NCBI GenBank assembly: GCA_032718475.1
Contig: JAUCBJ010001047.1
Span: forward strand, 1-49,517
DNA: 49,517 nucleotides
From: Nemertoderma westbladi
Taxonomy: Eukaryota; Xenacoelomorpha; Nemertodermatida; Nemertodermatidae
Direction: 5' to 3'
Shown here piece by piece: positions 29,126-38,812 of this stretch; within the stretch, counting starts at the first letter, position 1, and each line of letters begins with the position of its first letter. The notes beneath the pieces are model-generated. The model saw only the letters and a list, made by a program, of their open reading frames with translations, searched no databases and was not told the DNA's origin. The translations under genes were made by a program, and so were the position numbers.

Positions 29126-29278
29126 TTCTGTACCAGTACCAACAGCATCAAGAACTAAACTGTCCTCAATAGAAGCCCTACGCCCACATGTATAGCCTCA
29201 GGAAAGGATCACCACCACCATACAGGGTCGGATTTAGAGTGGTGGGTGGCCTGGGGCTGGGTCAGTGGTGGGGTGGGG

Positions 29279-29283
29279 CCTGG
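29279..29283. repeat. Target-site duplication CCTGG (left)
   Basis: CCTGG directly precedes the left LTR and is repeated right after the right LTR (45,742-45,746). A 5-bp duplication fits a BEL/Pao-type integrase. Confidence 0.9.
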
Positions 29284-30093
29284 TGTTAAACAACCGCAAC
29301 ACCTATACTAACAGCAGAACTGTTGAACAGACAAATACCCGTATACCTCTCTGCCAACCTAATGAGCTCTCGCCTAACCAATAAGACACAAAGACTGCTC
29401 TACTGTTAAGTAAAGGGGATCAGGAGCGTGCTATTACTAAATTGTAAGGGTTGCTAAATACAAAACCGCTACTTACCGTTGGATGGCGCTAATCTGCCGT
29501 CCGCTAATATATTTTACTAAATTTACACAGCTCCTGCAAAATCGCTTGTTCCTTTCTCTACCGATCGCTCGATAGAGAGCTAACTGTTCGAATCTATGAG
29601 CCACGCGGGAATAACCAAAACAATAAACCCGAGTCGGCTCCCTAAGCTTACTTAAGACGAGTGCGAGGGGCTTTGCACTCAGAGTATTCTTACGCCTAAT
29701 TTTACTACTGAAATACGCCAATGCTTACGTCTTTTCTAATCGCGAATACTGAGGGTTCCCTAACGGAATGTGTGAATGCGAGAATATTTAAAATAATCAA
29801 AAATGGTACAGTACAATGTCTTTCGTAGGTGATACCGCTCTGGGTCTAAACTTGCCTGCAGCTGGCTTTAGGCCAGCAACTTACTAGTGTCTTGCGTACT
29901 GACTACTGCGATCTAGCTTATTGCCCGCTAATGCAAATAACCGCTCAGCGTGAATAGTTTACGGTACTCTAAATTATTACCTTAGCTACTCTCCGCTATG
30001 CTGCGTACTAATTCTTAATTTTACTAATCAATTACAGTCACAAATATGTAACAGCGCACTAATTACTAAGAGTTCCAGAATGCGTAATTCTAA

Positions 30094-30099
30094 TTTATT
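30094..30099 (-). terminator. Candidate poly(A) signal in 3' LTR
   Basis: Minus-strand AATAAA about 850 bases downstream of the LTR TATA box, so the R region could be long. The same site occurs in the other LTR (44,364-44,369). Confidence 0.4.
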
Positions 30100-30290
30100 A
30101 CACAACAGGTTTCGCTAGTAATAGCCTAAAATGCCGTATTACTTTGACCTAATCAGTAATTATTTGTTGTAACTAAGAAATAGAAATCAATCAAAGAGAA
30201 AGGGGCGCCTACCTAAGCATTCGTAATCATAGGCACACTTCAGTAACACACCAATCAGCGTCAGCAATCACAGATCACAATAGCACGACT

Positions 30291-30380
30291 TGCAATTATA
30301 CAATCTGCAATTATATAATTCGCAACATAATAATTCGCAATTGACTAATTCGCAATCTACTTACTCGCAACCTACCTACT
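30291..30380. repeat. Exact 15-bp tandem repeat x6 inside the LTR
   Basis: Six adjacent 15-mers begin (T/C)GCAA: TGCAATTATACAATC, TGCAATTATATAATT, CGCAACATAATAATT, CGCAATTGACTAATT, CGCAATCTACTTACT, CGCAACCTACCTACT. Length is conserved exactly although sequence drifts toward the right. The second LTR has the same array at 44,561-44,650. Confidence 0.9.
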
Positions 30381-30665
30381 GTAAGGTATGCAGGCCCCTC
30401 CCGGGTACATCTAGGCTTCCTAACTAACCCAATTCCTGCCCCCTAATACTAAATAGAGACAAAACCTGGATCATCAGCCCCCTAATTACTGTACCAGCGA
30501 GCGGTCTCCAACCTACAGTCCAAATCGCCCGACCGCAACGTTGACCCCCGCCAGCGTTGCCCGCTTTTGAATCCTCCGCTCTCCCTTCGTCGCTAACCCC
30601 CCGATGTGCCCACCGCCTACTGGCACCTTAGCCCTTCATTATGCTAATAGCTACCGTAGCGGCGC

Positions 30666-30673
30666 ATGCAAAT
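30666..30673. promoter_or_regulatory. Octamer motif ATGCAAAT in LTR
   Basis: Classical POU-factor site, also at 44,936-44,943 in the other LTR, downstream of the predicted start on the minus strand. Confidence 0.35.
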
Positions 30674-30951
30674 CACAAAGTCTGACAGTCTCAGAAATCC
30701 CTTAGGATTATTGCGTAGAAAGGAATCACATAGAACCATTAACAAAAGGTAGAAATCATAGTTCCGGTTGTAATTAGCAGTAATCGATAGGATTAATTGA
30801 GAAACACAATCAAGAATAATCGCACTAGCAAATCATTTTGAGAAATTAATCGAAAAATAGCAAATTGCAGAAATACGCTAAAATATCCGTCAAGAAGGTG
30901 AATAGGGATTGTAGGAGAATAAGGGGGTACAGCTCTACCGGCACACCGCCA

Positions 30952-31010
30952 ATTTATAGGTGATCCGAGTGGGGTGATGCAATAGGGTGACTCAATCGCT
31001 CTCCTATTGG
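30952..31010 (-). promoter_or_regulatory. LTR promoter: TATA, AP-1 site, CCAAT (3' LTR copy)
   Basis: On the minus strand GAGCCAATAGG (CCAAT at 31,010-31,006) precedes TGAGTCA (30,994-30,988) and CTATAAATTGG (TATA at 30,958-30,952). Order and spacing fit a Pol II promoter at the U3/R boundary; U3 would be about 500 bp. Confidence 0.6.
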
Positions 31011-31471
31011 CTCTCCAGTCCGCGCTAGCATTAGACCAACCTGGAAGCAGTTAGTCCAATAAGGAGGCCGGATTGTAGCCCTATTGCTTCCCAAACCTCA
31101 AATTATTACCATATATGGTAATGGATCATGTCCCTGGCTGCTGAATGGCCAGGACAGCGTCCCTATATCTAGCCCTATCAAAGCTAATAACAGCAAGCAC
31201 AAAATCCAGGGTCCGACTAAACTTGCTACCCTGGAACTATCTACCTATATCCTAATACAAAATTACGTAGGTAGGGCTACATACTATACAAAATGGATGG
31301 ATTCAAAATATATGGGCGTTTCGATTTCCCTATCTAAATATCACTGCGCTATTATGCCTTATCTAAAATATTATGCTGCACAACGGACTAATATTGCGTA
31401 CAGTATAACGGACTAATATATTATACTGCATAATGGCTAATAATGTGGATACAGCGCCATATACCGTAACA

Positions 31472-32188
31472 CCGCTCCAAGGGAAATCATATAATGTTTC
31501 CCTCCAACTGTAGAAGAGTATAAGGTGATATCCCATTGCATAATGAATTGCATACAAATTAAATTTACAAATATTATCTCTCTCATACAAATTAAATTTA
31601 CAAAATATTGTTTCTCGTTCTTACTACATAATGATTACTACATACAAAATTAAATTTACAAAATATTACTTCCTTTATTTATTTACAAATTAACGGTCTA
31701 CCTATTGAAATGGAACATGGCTAGGACAATGTCCCCCATTTCCCATCTCAATTAACGATCAACATTAACAAGATAAACTAAATATAAACGTATTCGAGGC
31801 TAAATTTTTAACTAAATTGCATTAAAGGCCGATAATCAAATTAAATATAAAATACGTAATAATTTCTTTCATTTTCGGACTTTACTTAATTTCTTATAAA
31901 AAACGCAAATCATCTTGGTTTGATGATTGCTCAGGTAAGTGAAAGGAGTAAGCCAAACCCGCGGGTTTGTCTCCCCAATCACTTCCTTTGCCTCTTTCAA
32001 TAAACTTTAGAGCAAATAAAGTCATATACACAAAATCAAATATAGTGTAGGCTCAAAATCATATTTCCAACGGACTATAAAGTTAAAGTATTTCCTTTCA
32101 ATATTTTTCGGCCTTCGAAAATAAAACTCTAAAATATGGATACGACTAGTGTATATGAGTCCAGTCGAATGATTGATCAAAACCTACG
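31472..32188. other. AT-rich region between 3' LTR and extra ORF
   Basis: Contains three spaced copies of ACAAATTAAATTTACAAA (about 31,553, 31,587, 31,643) and the first of the six 18-bp palindromes (31,953). A polypurine tract next to the LTR is weak: the minus strand reads TTGGAGCGG before the LTR. Confidence 0.5.
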
Positions 32189-32217
32189 ATATACATCAGA
32201 GCGACGATGATGTATAT
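32189..32217. repeat. Hairpin H1 with 9-base loop GAGCGACGA
   Basis: Arms ATATACATCA and TGATGTATAT (10 bp) around GAGCGACGA. A relative, H2, lies at 32,666-32,692 with the same loop and a changed but still paired stem. Confidence 0.85.
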
Positions 32218-32257
32218 GTCTAGAGTTTGTCGCTCCGTGATATTATAGTCTCATCGG

Positions 32258-32467
32258 CTAGCTCCTGGGTCTCTCGGGCTCGCTCCCCTTCTCCAGATAC
32301 ACCAGTCTACCCCCTGTAGACTCTGTTGACGGCGTCCTTGAGGCGTCACTTCCCGGAACCGGCGACGACGTTCCCTGGGCACCGACTATCTCCCGACTGG
32401 TGCTCCTCCCTCGGCCTCGTCCCATTTGCCGTGTCCCTGTGGGCGCCTCCGCCAACTCCTCTTTCTT
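32258..32467 (-). CDS. Possible small ORF, Ser/Thr/Arg-rich (about 70 aa)
   Basis: Begins MKKEELAEAPTGTRQMGRG and is low in complexity (Arg, Gly, Ser, Pro). It lies between the two hairpins. It may be part of a spliced extra gene of the retrotransposon or chance. No domain is recognised. Confidence 0.25.
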   Translation of the reverse strand, partial: KKEELAEAPTGTRQMGRGRGRSTSREIVGAQGTSSPVPGSDASRTPSTESTGGRLVYLEKGSEPERPRS

Positions 32468-32658
32468 CAACTATAGAATGGAACTGCTCGTCCTTGGCTT
32501 GACGCTTGCCAAGGACTCCTCCTTCTGGTACTTGCCGCGAGCTGTGAGCTCCGGCTGTTGTCTCTGTGGGCGCGGCGGTCCTGATCCTCCACTCGTTCAG
32601 AGGTCAATGACCCCAAACGAGTCTCCTTAGGCCGCCAATTGTGCGCTGGGTAATAAAT

Positions 32659-33321
32659 CTAGACGTATATATCAGAGCGACGATGATATATAAAGGATTG
32701 GACATATTCGGGCTTAATAATGCGTTCGTCGAAACTTCCCGAAATAATTTGGAGTAAATATCGTATAAATCGCGGATCGTGGGTATAGTTAGTAGACGGA
32801 TGGATGGCGCGAATCTCGTCTGGATACTCAGGCGTGACCTTCCTTTCCTGGTGAAGCGAAGTGAACGTGGTCCAGGAACTCGAGTCCCGTGCCGCTTCGC
32901 GCCGCGCCTCTAGGTCCTTATAGGCTCGGTATAGCGAAATGGCCGCCGCCGTGTCTATCAAAGCGGGTGTCGAACAGGGTTTAATCTCCGTATACGGATC
33001 TAAAGTCGTAACGGTCGGCGTAATGGGTCTCGGAGGTCGCTTTCCGCTGAAGTCGATACTGATCATCGGGTCGCTCATCGGGTAACCTCCCTCGTTATAT
33101 CTAAGGAACTGGTGAGCTTGACAACGCGTTAATATCGGTTCTGGATGTTGCTCGTCTAGTCGGTCGGGAATCGTGGGTTTGTATTTCCCATTTAGCTCCA
33201 TCACCGACCGCCCATGGTAGTAAACGTTCGAATCTTTACATCCCGGTCGCGCGAATGGTAACTCCGCCTCCTCTCTGGCAGTAAATCCTCTGCGCGGTTG
33301 CGCTCTAATATCCTTCTCCAT
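32659..33321 (-). CDS. Extra ORF of the BEL element (220 aa), unknown function
   Basis: Begins MEKDIRAQPRRGFTAREEAE, is intact, and lies between integrase and the 3' LTR where some BEL and other LTR elements carry env-like genes. It has no signal peptide, hydrophobic stretch or transmembrane helix, so it is not a usual envelope protein. It is hydrophilic with several Tyr and Pro ('NGKYKPTIPDRLDEQHPEP', 'RRSDIYV' at the end). Immediately upstream the minus strand carries TTATTGGGATATATATG then TATATACG, so it may have its own TATA-driven transcript. The stop is 7 bases from hairpin H2. No family is recognised. Confidence 0.6.
   Translation of the reverse strand: MEKDIRAQPRRGFTAREEAELPFARPGCKDSNVYYHGRSVMELNGKYKPTIPDRLDEQHPEPILTRCQAHQFLRYNEGGYPMSDPMISIDFSGKRPPRPITPTVTTLDPYTEIKPCSTPALIDTAAAISLYRAYKDLEARREAARDSSSWTTFTSLHQERKVTPEYPDEIRAIHPSTNYTHDPRFIRYLLQIISGSFDERIIKPEYVQSFIYHRRSDIYV
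32666..32692. repeat. Hairpin H2 with the same 9-base loop
   Basis: Arms TATATATCA and TGATATATA (9 bp) around GAGCGACGA. Compared with H1 the CA/TG step inside the stem is changed to TA/TA on both arms, so pairing is kept. Confidence 0.85.
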
Positions 33322-33360
33322 TATGCCCCGCGTATATACATATATATCCCAATAAGTGTT
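33322..33360 (-). promoter_or_regulatory. TATA-rich upstream region of the 220-aa ORF
   Basis: Minus-strand TTATTGGGATATATATGTAT (inverted CCAAT overlapping TATA) within about 40 bases of the ATG. If used as a promoter the 5' UTR would be very short. Confidence 0.35.
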
Positions 33361-34085
33361 CCGTTACGCAAACCAATTACACTGTGGGTAATCAGTTAGA
33401 TGTCGCCGAAGGACAGACCTCCCGAACCCCCCCCCCCCCGCTGCCTTCCAGCAGTTCAGGTTCGACTCTCTAGATCCCGTCTCTTCCTAACTAACTATCC
33501 TCTAACCTATTCCCATGCATAGCGCAAAAACTTTGGAGATAAACTGGCCGTGACCAACTCACTTTTTGATGCCCAAACTACTCCCATTACTCGTACTAAA
33601 CTACAGTAGTTAGAAAGGACTATAGCCACAATACTCGACTATACCAAACCCACAGGTTTGATAATCGAACATCACACATCCTGCAAACTACTGAGTGGGG
33701 TCCATGTACGCCTCTGGTGCTACTAACCTTTAGCACCTTAGTTGCACTGTTGGCACCAATCTGTGGAAGTTGCTAAACTCAATTTACACTCCTACGTAAT
33801 ATAGCCGTCACCATGGTTTCTAAATGCTATTTTCCAGGCTTCACGACTTTTCAAATTACTGTTTATCTATAGACGAATTCTAAAACGCGTCTATACACAG
33901 CGTCTGGAATTGTCTTGGGTTCACTTCTAATTTTTAAAATTTTTAAATTTTCCAAAATTTTTGAAAATAAAATTTTGTTTTGATACCCACTAGACAAACT
34001 CAACGCAAATCACCACAACCCCGCTCCTATGCATTTCCTTGTATTTGCATACGAGGAATGCATACGAAGTGAGTTGCGTCTAACA
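33361..34085. other. Non-coding region downstream of integrase
   Basis: Holds a 13-base poly-C run (33,427-33,439), the palindrome at 33,644-33,661 and GTTGGCACCAATCTGTGG (about 33,753). CCAATTACACTGTGGGTAAT (33,376) resembles CCAATTGTGCGCTGGGTAAT (32,635), a possible old duplication. No gene is supported. Confidence 0.5.
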
Positions 34086-35798
34086 CTAATTCTGTTTTGA
34101 GGCAGGAGACAAATTATAATCTCCCGTCTCGATACGTGTCTCCTCTAATAACACGATATCTTGGACCGGTCGGTCCAAGGTGTGTAAACCATTAGTTTTA
34201 CACTTCTTTGGGTGTGGACACTTGCACCTAATTTTCACAGTGACTGTGCGCACTATGTTTTGCACGTCTGGGTGTGTGTGCAAGATCACTCCAGTCTCCC
34301 AATACTTTCTCTTGACAATCGGCTCGGTTATCAATACGTAATCTCCCCTTTGGAGACTCCGAACCGTTTTGTACCACTTTGTTCTGGTAGATATGGTGGG
34401 AAGATAGTATTCCCGCCAATATTCCCAGAATGTGTACGCGACAAATTGTGTTACTTTCCAGCTTTTACGACTATATAGGTCGGCACTAATGGGTTCTGAT
34501 GCCGGCACAAGAAATGCTGGACTCTGCATTAGCAAATGATTCGGCGTTAATGCAACACCGTCTGGCAACATAGCTATCGGCCTCGAGTTTAGGGTATGCT
34601 CGATTTCAATGAAAGCTGTGACCAGTTCGTCGTCGGTAAGTTGTTTGTTCACAGGCAACGTTTTAGCAATGGCCTGCTTTACAGAGCGAACTAAACGCTC
34701 CCAACTTCCTCCTCTCCAAGGACTTTCTGGAGTATTAAATCTCCATTCTACTCTTTGCGGCAAAAGTGCTGCAGAAATTTCCTTATTCTGTGCCGCTTTA
34801 TGAGCCGCGTTCAACTCGCTATTCCCTCCGACAAAGTTTGTACCCTTATCGGAGTAGAACGCCTTTACTAGTCCTCTCCTGGCCATAAATCTCTTCAAGG
34901 CCAGGAGCAGAGATTTGGTCGACATGTCTGCCACACGCTCAATGTGTATGGCTCTACTAGCCATGCATGTCAGTAGCAGACCCCATCGCTTGTGGGTCAG
35001 CCGTCCACTCTTTGCCTCAATCGGACCAAAACAATCCACCCCTGTGTTCGTAAAGGGTGGGTCATATGCCTGCACTCTCGCTTCCGGGAGTTCAGCCATC
35101 TCCTGTTCCAATACTCTGGCGTTCACTCTCTTGCAAACCAGACAGGCGTCATACATAGTGCCGACTGCCCTGCTTGGCTGCAATAGAATGAATCGCTGTC
35201 TCGCTGCCGACAAACAGTGTAACCTTCCCGCGTGATGCAACCTCTTGTGTATATCCCATAGAATCGCTCTTTGCAATTCTATTGGGTGACTAGGGATTAT
35301 CACTGGGAACCTAAACTGTGAGTTTATGTCGACAGTCTGGATTCTCGATCTATGACAAATCAAACCCTTATGGATTAATGGACTCCATTTTCTAAGGGGT
35401 TTATAGAGAACTGGTCGTTGAGCCGATAATAGATGGAATTCTTTGGGGAAGGCACACATTTGATAATGTTTCAAATGCTTTAATTCCGCTTGATCAATCT
35501 CATCCTCTGTCAGAGGTTGTTTCAATTTCCGAATTCGCTCACTATTGGCGCTCGATGGTTCTCTCAAACGTTCCGAATATTTTATACAAAGGTACGAAAC
35601 GTATCGGCTTAACCACGCAGTTCTTTTACAAATTGTCAGCCAAGAGGCAGACGAATTTAGTAATTTGTCATAAACACTACATGGCTCTAATGCCAGCGAC
35701 GGTTGTCCGCTAACTAATGGAAGTTTCGAATCCAAACCCGCAGGTTTGGAAACCAAAGGATCCATTGTGTCGGTCATTTTCTGTCCGTCACTTACCAA
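34086..35798 (-). CDS. BEL/Pao integrase (about 570 codons)
   Basis: The open frame overlaps the end of the upstream pol frame and is +1 relative to it; the first ATG in frame is at about 35,777. The zinc-binding part has 'HKRLHHAGRLHCLSAARQRF' and 'CLVCKRVNARV' (H-H-C-C). The core has the DDE residues in 'NTGVDCFGPIEAK', 'FYSDKGTNFVGG' and 'GGSWERLVRSVK'. The C-terminal DUF5641-type part has 'WREYYLPTISTRTKW', 'LQRGDYVLI' and 'ILHTHPD'. It joins element cDNA to host DNA and leaves the 5-bp duplication seen here. No disabling mutation is visible. Whether it is made by frameshifting, splicing or internal start is unknown: the pol stop TGA sits inside GGTAAGTGA, a splice-donor consensus. Confidence 0.9.
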   Translation of the reverse strand: MVSDGQKMTDTMDPLVSKPAGLDSKLPLVSGQPSLALEPCSVYDKLLNSSASWLTICKRTAWLSRYVSYLCIKYSERLREPSSANSERIRKLKQPLTEDEIDQAELKHLKHYQMCAFPKEFHLLSAQRPVLYKPLRKWSPLIHKGLICHRSRIQTVDINSQFRFPVIIPSHPIELQRAILWDIHKRLHHAGRLHCLSAARQRFILLQPSRAVGTMYDACLVCKRVNARVLEQEMAELPEARVQAYDPPFTNTGVDCFGPIEAKSGRLTHKRWGLLLTCMASRAIHIERVADMSTKSLLLALKRFMARRGLVKAFYSDKGTNFVGGNSELNAAHKAAQNKEISAALLPQRVEWRFNTPESPWRGGSWERLVRSVKQAIAKTLPVNKQLTDDELVTAFIEIEHTLNSRPIAMLPDGVALTPNHLLMQSPAFLVPASEPISADLYSRKSWKVTQFVAYTFWEYWREYYLPTISTRTKWYKTVRSLQRGDYVLITEPIVKRKYWETGVILHTHPDVQNIVRTVTVKIRCKCPHPKKCKTNGLHTLDRPVQDIVLLEETRIETGDYNLSPASKQN

Positions 35799-38796
35799 CT
35801 GTGACTCCTGGTTTAGTCTGTAAGGGTGGTTTTATGTCATAACTTACCCTTCCTGACCTAGTAGTCACGCAAGTCTGTTGGTCTGACAGGTCTCCAGGCC
35901 GCTCCAATGACTCTTCAGGCCGCTCCAATGACTTAAGTTTGGCTTTAGACTTCGACTTAGAGACTTTCTCCACCTTGACTTCTGCATCTTCGGGCATCGG
36001 ATTGGTCACTATCTTCAGTCGCTCCGGCCAATGTTCCTGTGTCCTCGTTAGAAAATCAGGTCCATGCAACCAAAACTCCTGCGACTCTTCCTGACAGAAT
36101 TCCGCCGGCATTGCACCTCTCGAAGTTATGTTGGCCGGGTTCAACACTCCCGGACAATGTATCCATTGTTCCTTCGTCGAAAAGTCGACGATCTGAGCGC
36201 GTCTGTTGGCCACAAATGTCTTTAGTGCAATATTGTCGGCCGCAATGTATACTAACACCAAGGATGCGTCGGTCCAATAGAATAAGGTCAATGTCGTGTC
36301 TAACTCCTCAGTTATCTGCTTACTTACCTCGACTGAAACTACAGCCGCCTGTAACTCTGCACGAGGGACAGTCATGTATTTGACCGGCATTGTCTTTGAT
36401 CTAGAAGTTACAAAGGCCGTCTCAAATTTGTCCTGACTTACCTCTCGGCGAAGGTAGGCTACCATACCAAAGCCGGTGTCACTTGCGTCACTAAACATAT
36501 GCAGCTCTAAATCAGCTGGGAATACCAGCTGATTCGGAAAGTAGGAGCGGGGTACATCTATATTTTTCAATAGATGTAACTCGGCTTCCCACTCTCTCCA
36601 CTGCTTTGCATGTATAGGAGATATTGGTTCGTCCCACTCTAGGTCGGACAACCAAATTTTCCTCATGCACGCTCGTGCCTGTAATATAACCGGACTGATA
36701 AAGTTCATCGGGTCAAATAGTCTACTTAATGTCGATAAGCAAATCCTCTTTGTCAAAACTTTGTCTGGGCTACTGGGCTCAAATCTAACTCTTACCTGGA
36801 ACTTATCCGTATTCGGATTCCAAGCGAGTCCCAGTACTCGCGCCATGGGGATTGGTTCTACCCCCAATTCTATGTCTCCGCTCCCGCGATCCTTTACCGG
36901 GAACGATTCTAATAGGGCCTCCGAGTTCGTAGTGAACTTGGTCAGAGGAAATCCCCCTGTAGCCAAGCACTCTTGTAGGCCGTGAGCCACTTCTATGGCT
37001 TGTTCCGCCGTGTCCTTGGACACCAATCCGTCGTCCATGTAGAAGTTTCTCAATATAGACTCAATTACCTCTACTGGATACTTACCAATCTGGGCTGTTG
37101 CCGTTTTCTTTAGAACAAACAGCGTGCCATTCGGACTATCGCGGGCGCCAAATATCCTAACGTACATCTGGTATGTAACCACTGGGCCGGATAAGTCTTC
37201 ATTCTCATACCAGAGAAAGCGAAGGCTATCCTGGTCTGCCTTACAGGCTCTTACCTGGTGGAACATCGCCTCGATGTCACAAGTAAATGCGAATCGCCGC
37301 TGTCTAAAACGCAACAGTATTCCAATCAAATAGTTGTTCAGGTTGGGACCATCCATCAACTCTGAATTCAGGGACATACCTCTATAGACTGCTGCGCAGT
37401 CGTTGACTACTCGGACTTTGTCAGGTTTGTCAGGGTGAGTCACATAGTGGTGTGGAAGGTAATAAGTCTGGTCTGTCACTAAGTCAGGGTCCTCTACCTT
37501 CCCAGCAAATCCCTTGGCGAAATAGTTGTTGATCTGGGCGCAATACTTCTCCCTAATGTCCGGATTCCTCAACAACCGAGCCCTTACTCCGTTCAATCTT
37601 TTCAAGGCTAAGCTGTAGTTGTTCTCCAACTTAGGTGGTTGTCGACGCCACAACATTCCAACTTCAAAATGTCCAGTCGGTAGTAGACGTATGGTGTCTT
37701 CCATCATCTCCAGCGACCGTTTCTCATCAGTAGACATGGCTAGGTCATATCCACCGGGTTCCATTGCGTCCCTATCCAGCCATTCTACGGTTCTGGCTCC
37801 TGTCTCGAGGTCCTGGCGTATCAATTCCTTCTGTAATTCCTCCTCACTGTATTGGAAAATGTCTAGGTCTCGATATTTAGCCACTTGACCCTCCAATATG
37901 TCGGTATAATTCAAAACGTTACTCAAATAGGTAGCGTGGGCCGCTGAACCAGACCCACGGGTCTGATAACAGTAGTCCTCGGGTTCACTATCTGTCCGGT
38001 CATTATGAAGTGGTTCCAACAACCTAACATTATCGGGAATCAACTCCTCGTCCGACTCGCTAAAGTCACTATAGTGGTCAATACAGGTTCTCCTAAACTC
38101 GTCTATGTCTGGTGGTTCTACTAACGGTGGTTGAATTATAGGCTGTAATTCATCGTATCTGTTCATTGGCTTGTCGCCACCTGTAAACTCATAAGACATG
38201 GGTACTCGTGTATACCAACCTAGTATAGTCCTATGGGCATGTGGTCCATTGACATGCGGCTCAGCTGGTCTCGTTTCCCATATTTGGTGTGCGATCAGCT
38301 GTTCTGCACCAATCAACATAGAAACATTCCTATAACCTACCTGATGTCTGGGTATCCTGAGCTTGTCAAAATACTCCTGTGCTATGGGACTCATCGGCGG
38401 CACCTTACCTAACTGCCTGCCGAATCCCTTCATAGCTAGACACTTAAATCCGTCCAATGGCAAAGCTTTCCGTTCTGGTCGAGTGTGTTGGTCTCTCGGA
38501 AGTAGGGAGTCTAGTTCTACCGAAATTCTGTGTCCCTTGAGGTCTCCTACTCCGTGCATAGACTTCAACTCTATTTGGATCTCCTCGGCGTCCTGGAAGC
38601 TAGAAACGGCTCTCGCCACTTCCTCGTCGATATACGATAATGTGGACGCAGTGTCCAACATGACATATATTCGCTTCGATCCCTTATCGCCAGTGAGTTT
38701 CACCGGAATCACGCTAAATATTTCCGACGTGGCCGATGATAAATACGTCCGCGCGCTGGTCGATGAACTATCCGCAGTGAAACCTTGGCAGGTCAC
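35788..38796 (-). CDS. BEL/Pao pol: protease, reverse transcriptase, RNase H (about 1,000 codons)
   Basis: The frame is +1 relative to the Gag frame and is open upstream of 38,796, overlapping Gag, so expression by frameshifting is likely. The protease region has 'YVMLDTASTLSYIDEE' with catalytic DTAS. RT follows with 'KVRVVNDCAAVYRG', 'FTCDIEAMFHQV' and YMDD at 37,041-37,030. The RNase H-like part has 'HMFSDASDTGFGMVAYL', 'VPRAELQAAVVS' and 'FYWTDASLVLVYI', then 'CPGVLNPANITSRG'. The end is a Lys/Ser/Arg-rich linker ('SKSKSKAKLKSLERPEES'). It copies element RNA into DNA inside cytoplasmic particles (family knowledge). The frame is intact throughout. Confidence 0.93.
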   Translation of the reverse strand: MTCQGFTADSSSTSARTYLSSATSEIFSVIPVKLTGDKGSKRIYVMLDTASTLSYIDEEVARAVSSFQDAEEIQIELKSMHGVGDLKGHRISVELDSLLPRDQHTRPERKALPLDGFKCLAMKGFGRQLGKVPPMSPIAQEYFDKLRIPRHQVGYRNVSMLIGAEQLIAHQIWETRPAEPHVNGPHAHRTILGWYTRVPMSYEFTGGDKPMNRYDELQPIIQPPLVEPPDIDEFRRTCIDHYSDFSESDEELIPDNVRLLEPLHNDRTDSEPEDYCYQTRGSGSAAHATYLSNVLNYTDILEGQVAKYRDLDIFQYSEEELQKELIRQDLETGARTVEWLDRDAMEPGGYDLAMSTDEKRSLEMMEDTIRLLPTGHFEVGMLWRRQPPKLENNYSLALKRLNGVRARLLRNPDIREKYCAQINNYFAKGFAGKVEDPDLVTDQTYYLPHHYVTHPDKPDKVRVVNDCAAVYRGMSLNSELMDGPNLNNYLIGILLRFRQRRFAFTCDIEAMFHQVRACKADQDSLRFLWYENEDLSGPVVTYQMYVRIFGARDSPNGTLFVLKKTATAQIGKYPVEVIESILRNFYMDDGLVSKDTAEQAIEVAHGLQECLATGGFPLTKFTTNSEALLESFPVKDRGSGDIELGVEPIPMARVLGLAWNPNTDKFQVRVRFEPSSPDKVLTKRICLSTLSRLFDPMNFISPVILQARACMRKIWLSDLEWDEPISPIHAKQWREWEAELHLLKNIDVPRSYFPNQLVFPADLELHMFSDASDTGFGMVAYLRREVSQDKFETAFVTSRSKTMPVKYMTVPRAELQAAVVSVEVSKQITEELDTTLTLFYWTDASLVLVYIAADNIALKTFVANRRAQIVDFSTKEQWIHCPGVLNPANITSRGAMPAEFCQEESQEFWLHGPDFLTRTQEHWPERLKIVTNPMPEDAEVKVEKVSKSKSKAKLKSLERPEESLERPGDLSDQQTCVTTRSGRVSYDIKPPLQTKPGVTVGK

Positions 38797-38812
38797 TTCT
38801 CTCGCGCTCGAC

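Larger units (their letters stand above)
29284..31471 (-). repeat. 3' LTR of the BEL/Pao element (2,188 bp)
   Basis: Because the element reads leftward, this left LTR is the 3' one. On the plus strand it begins TGTTAAACAACCGC and ends CCGTAACA, so it has TG..CA ends. It is almost identical to 43,555-45,741; by eye I find three differences (one base near the outer left end, one near 30,250, one near 31,022). It includes a 6 x 15-bp tandem repeat, a TATA box, an AP-1 site, CCAAT, an octamer and a candidate AATAAA. Short ORFs inside (29,473-29,721 minus; 31,084-31,416 plus) are not supported as genes. Confidence 0.95.

Noticed and set aside
29473-29721. 82-codon minus ORF in both LTRs
   Set aside because: No domain; it is identical in both LTRs only because the LTRs are young, so conservation gives no support.
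31084-31416. 110-codon plus ORF in both LTRs (also 45,354-45,686)
   Set aside because: Antisense to the element, lies in U3 and has no recognised domain; identity between copies reflects LTR age.
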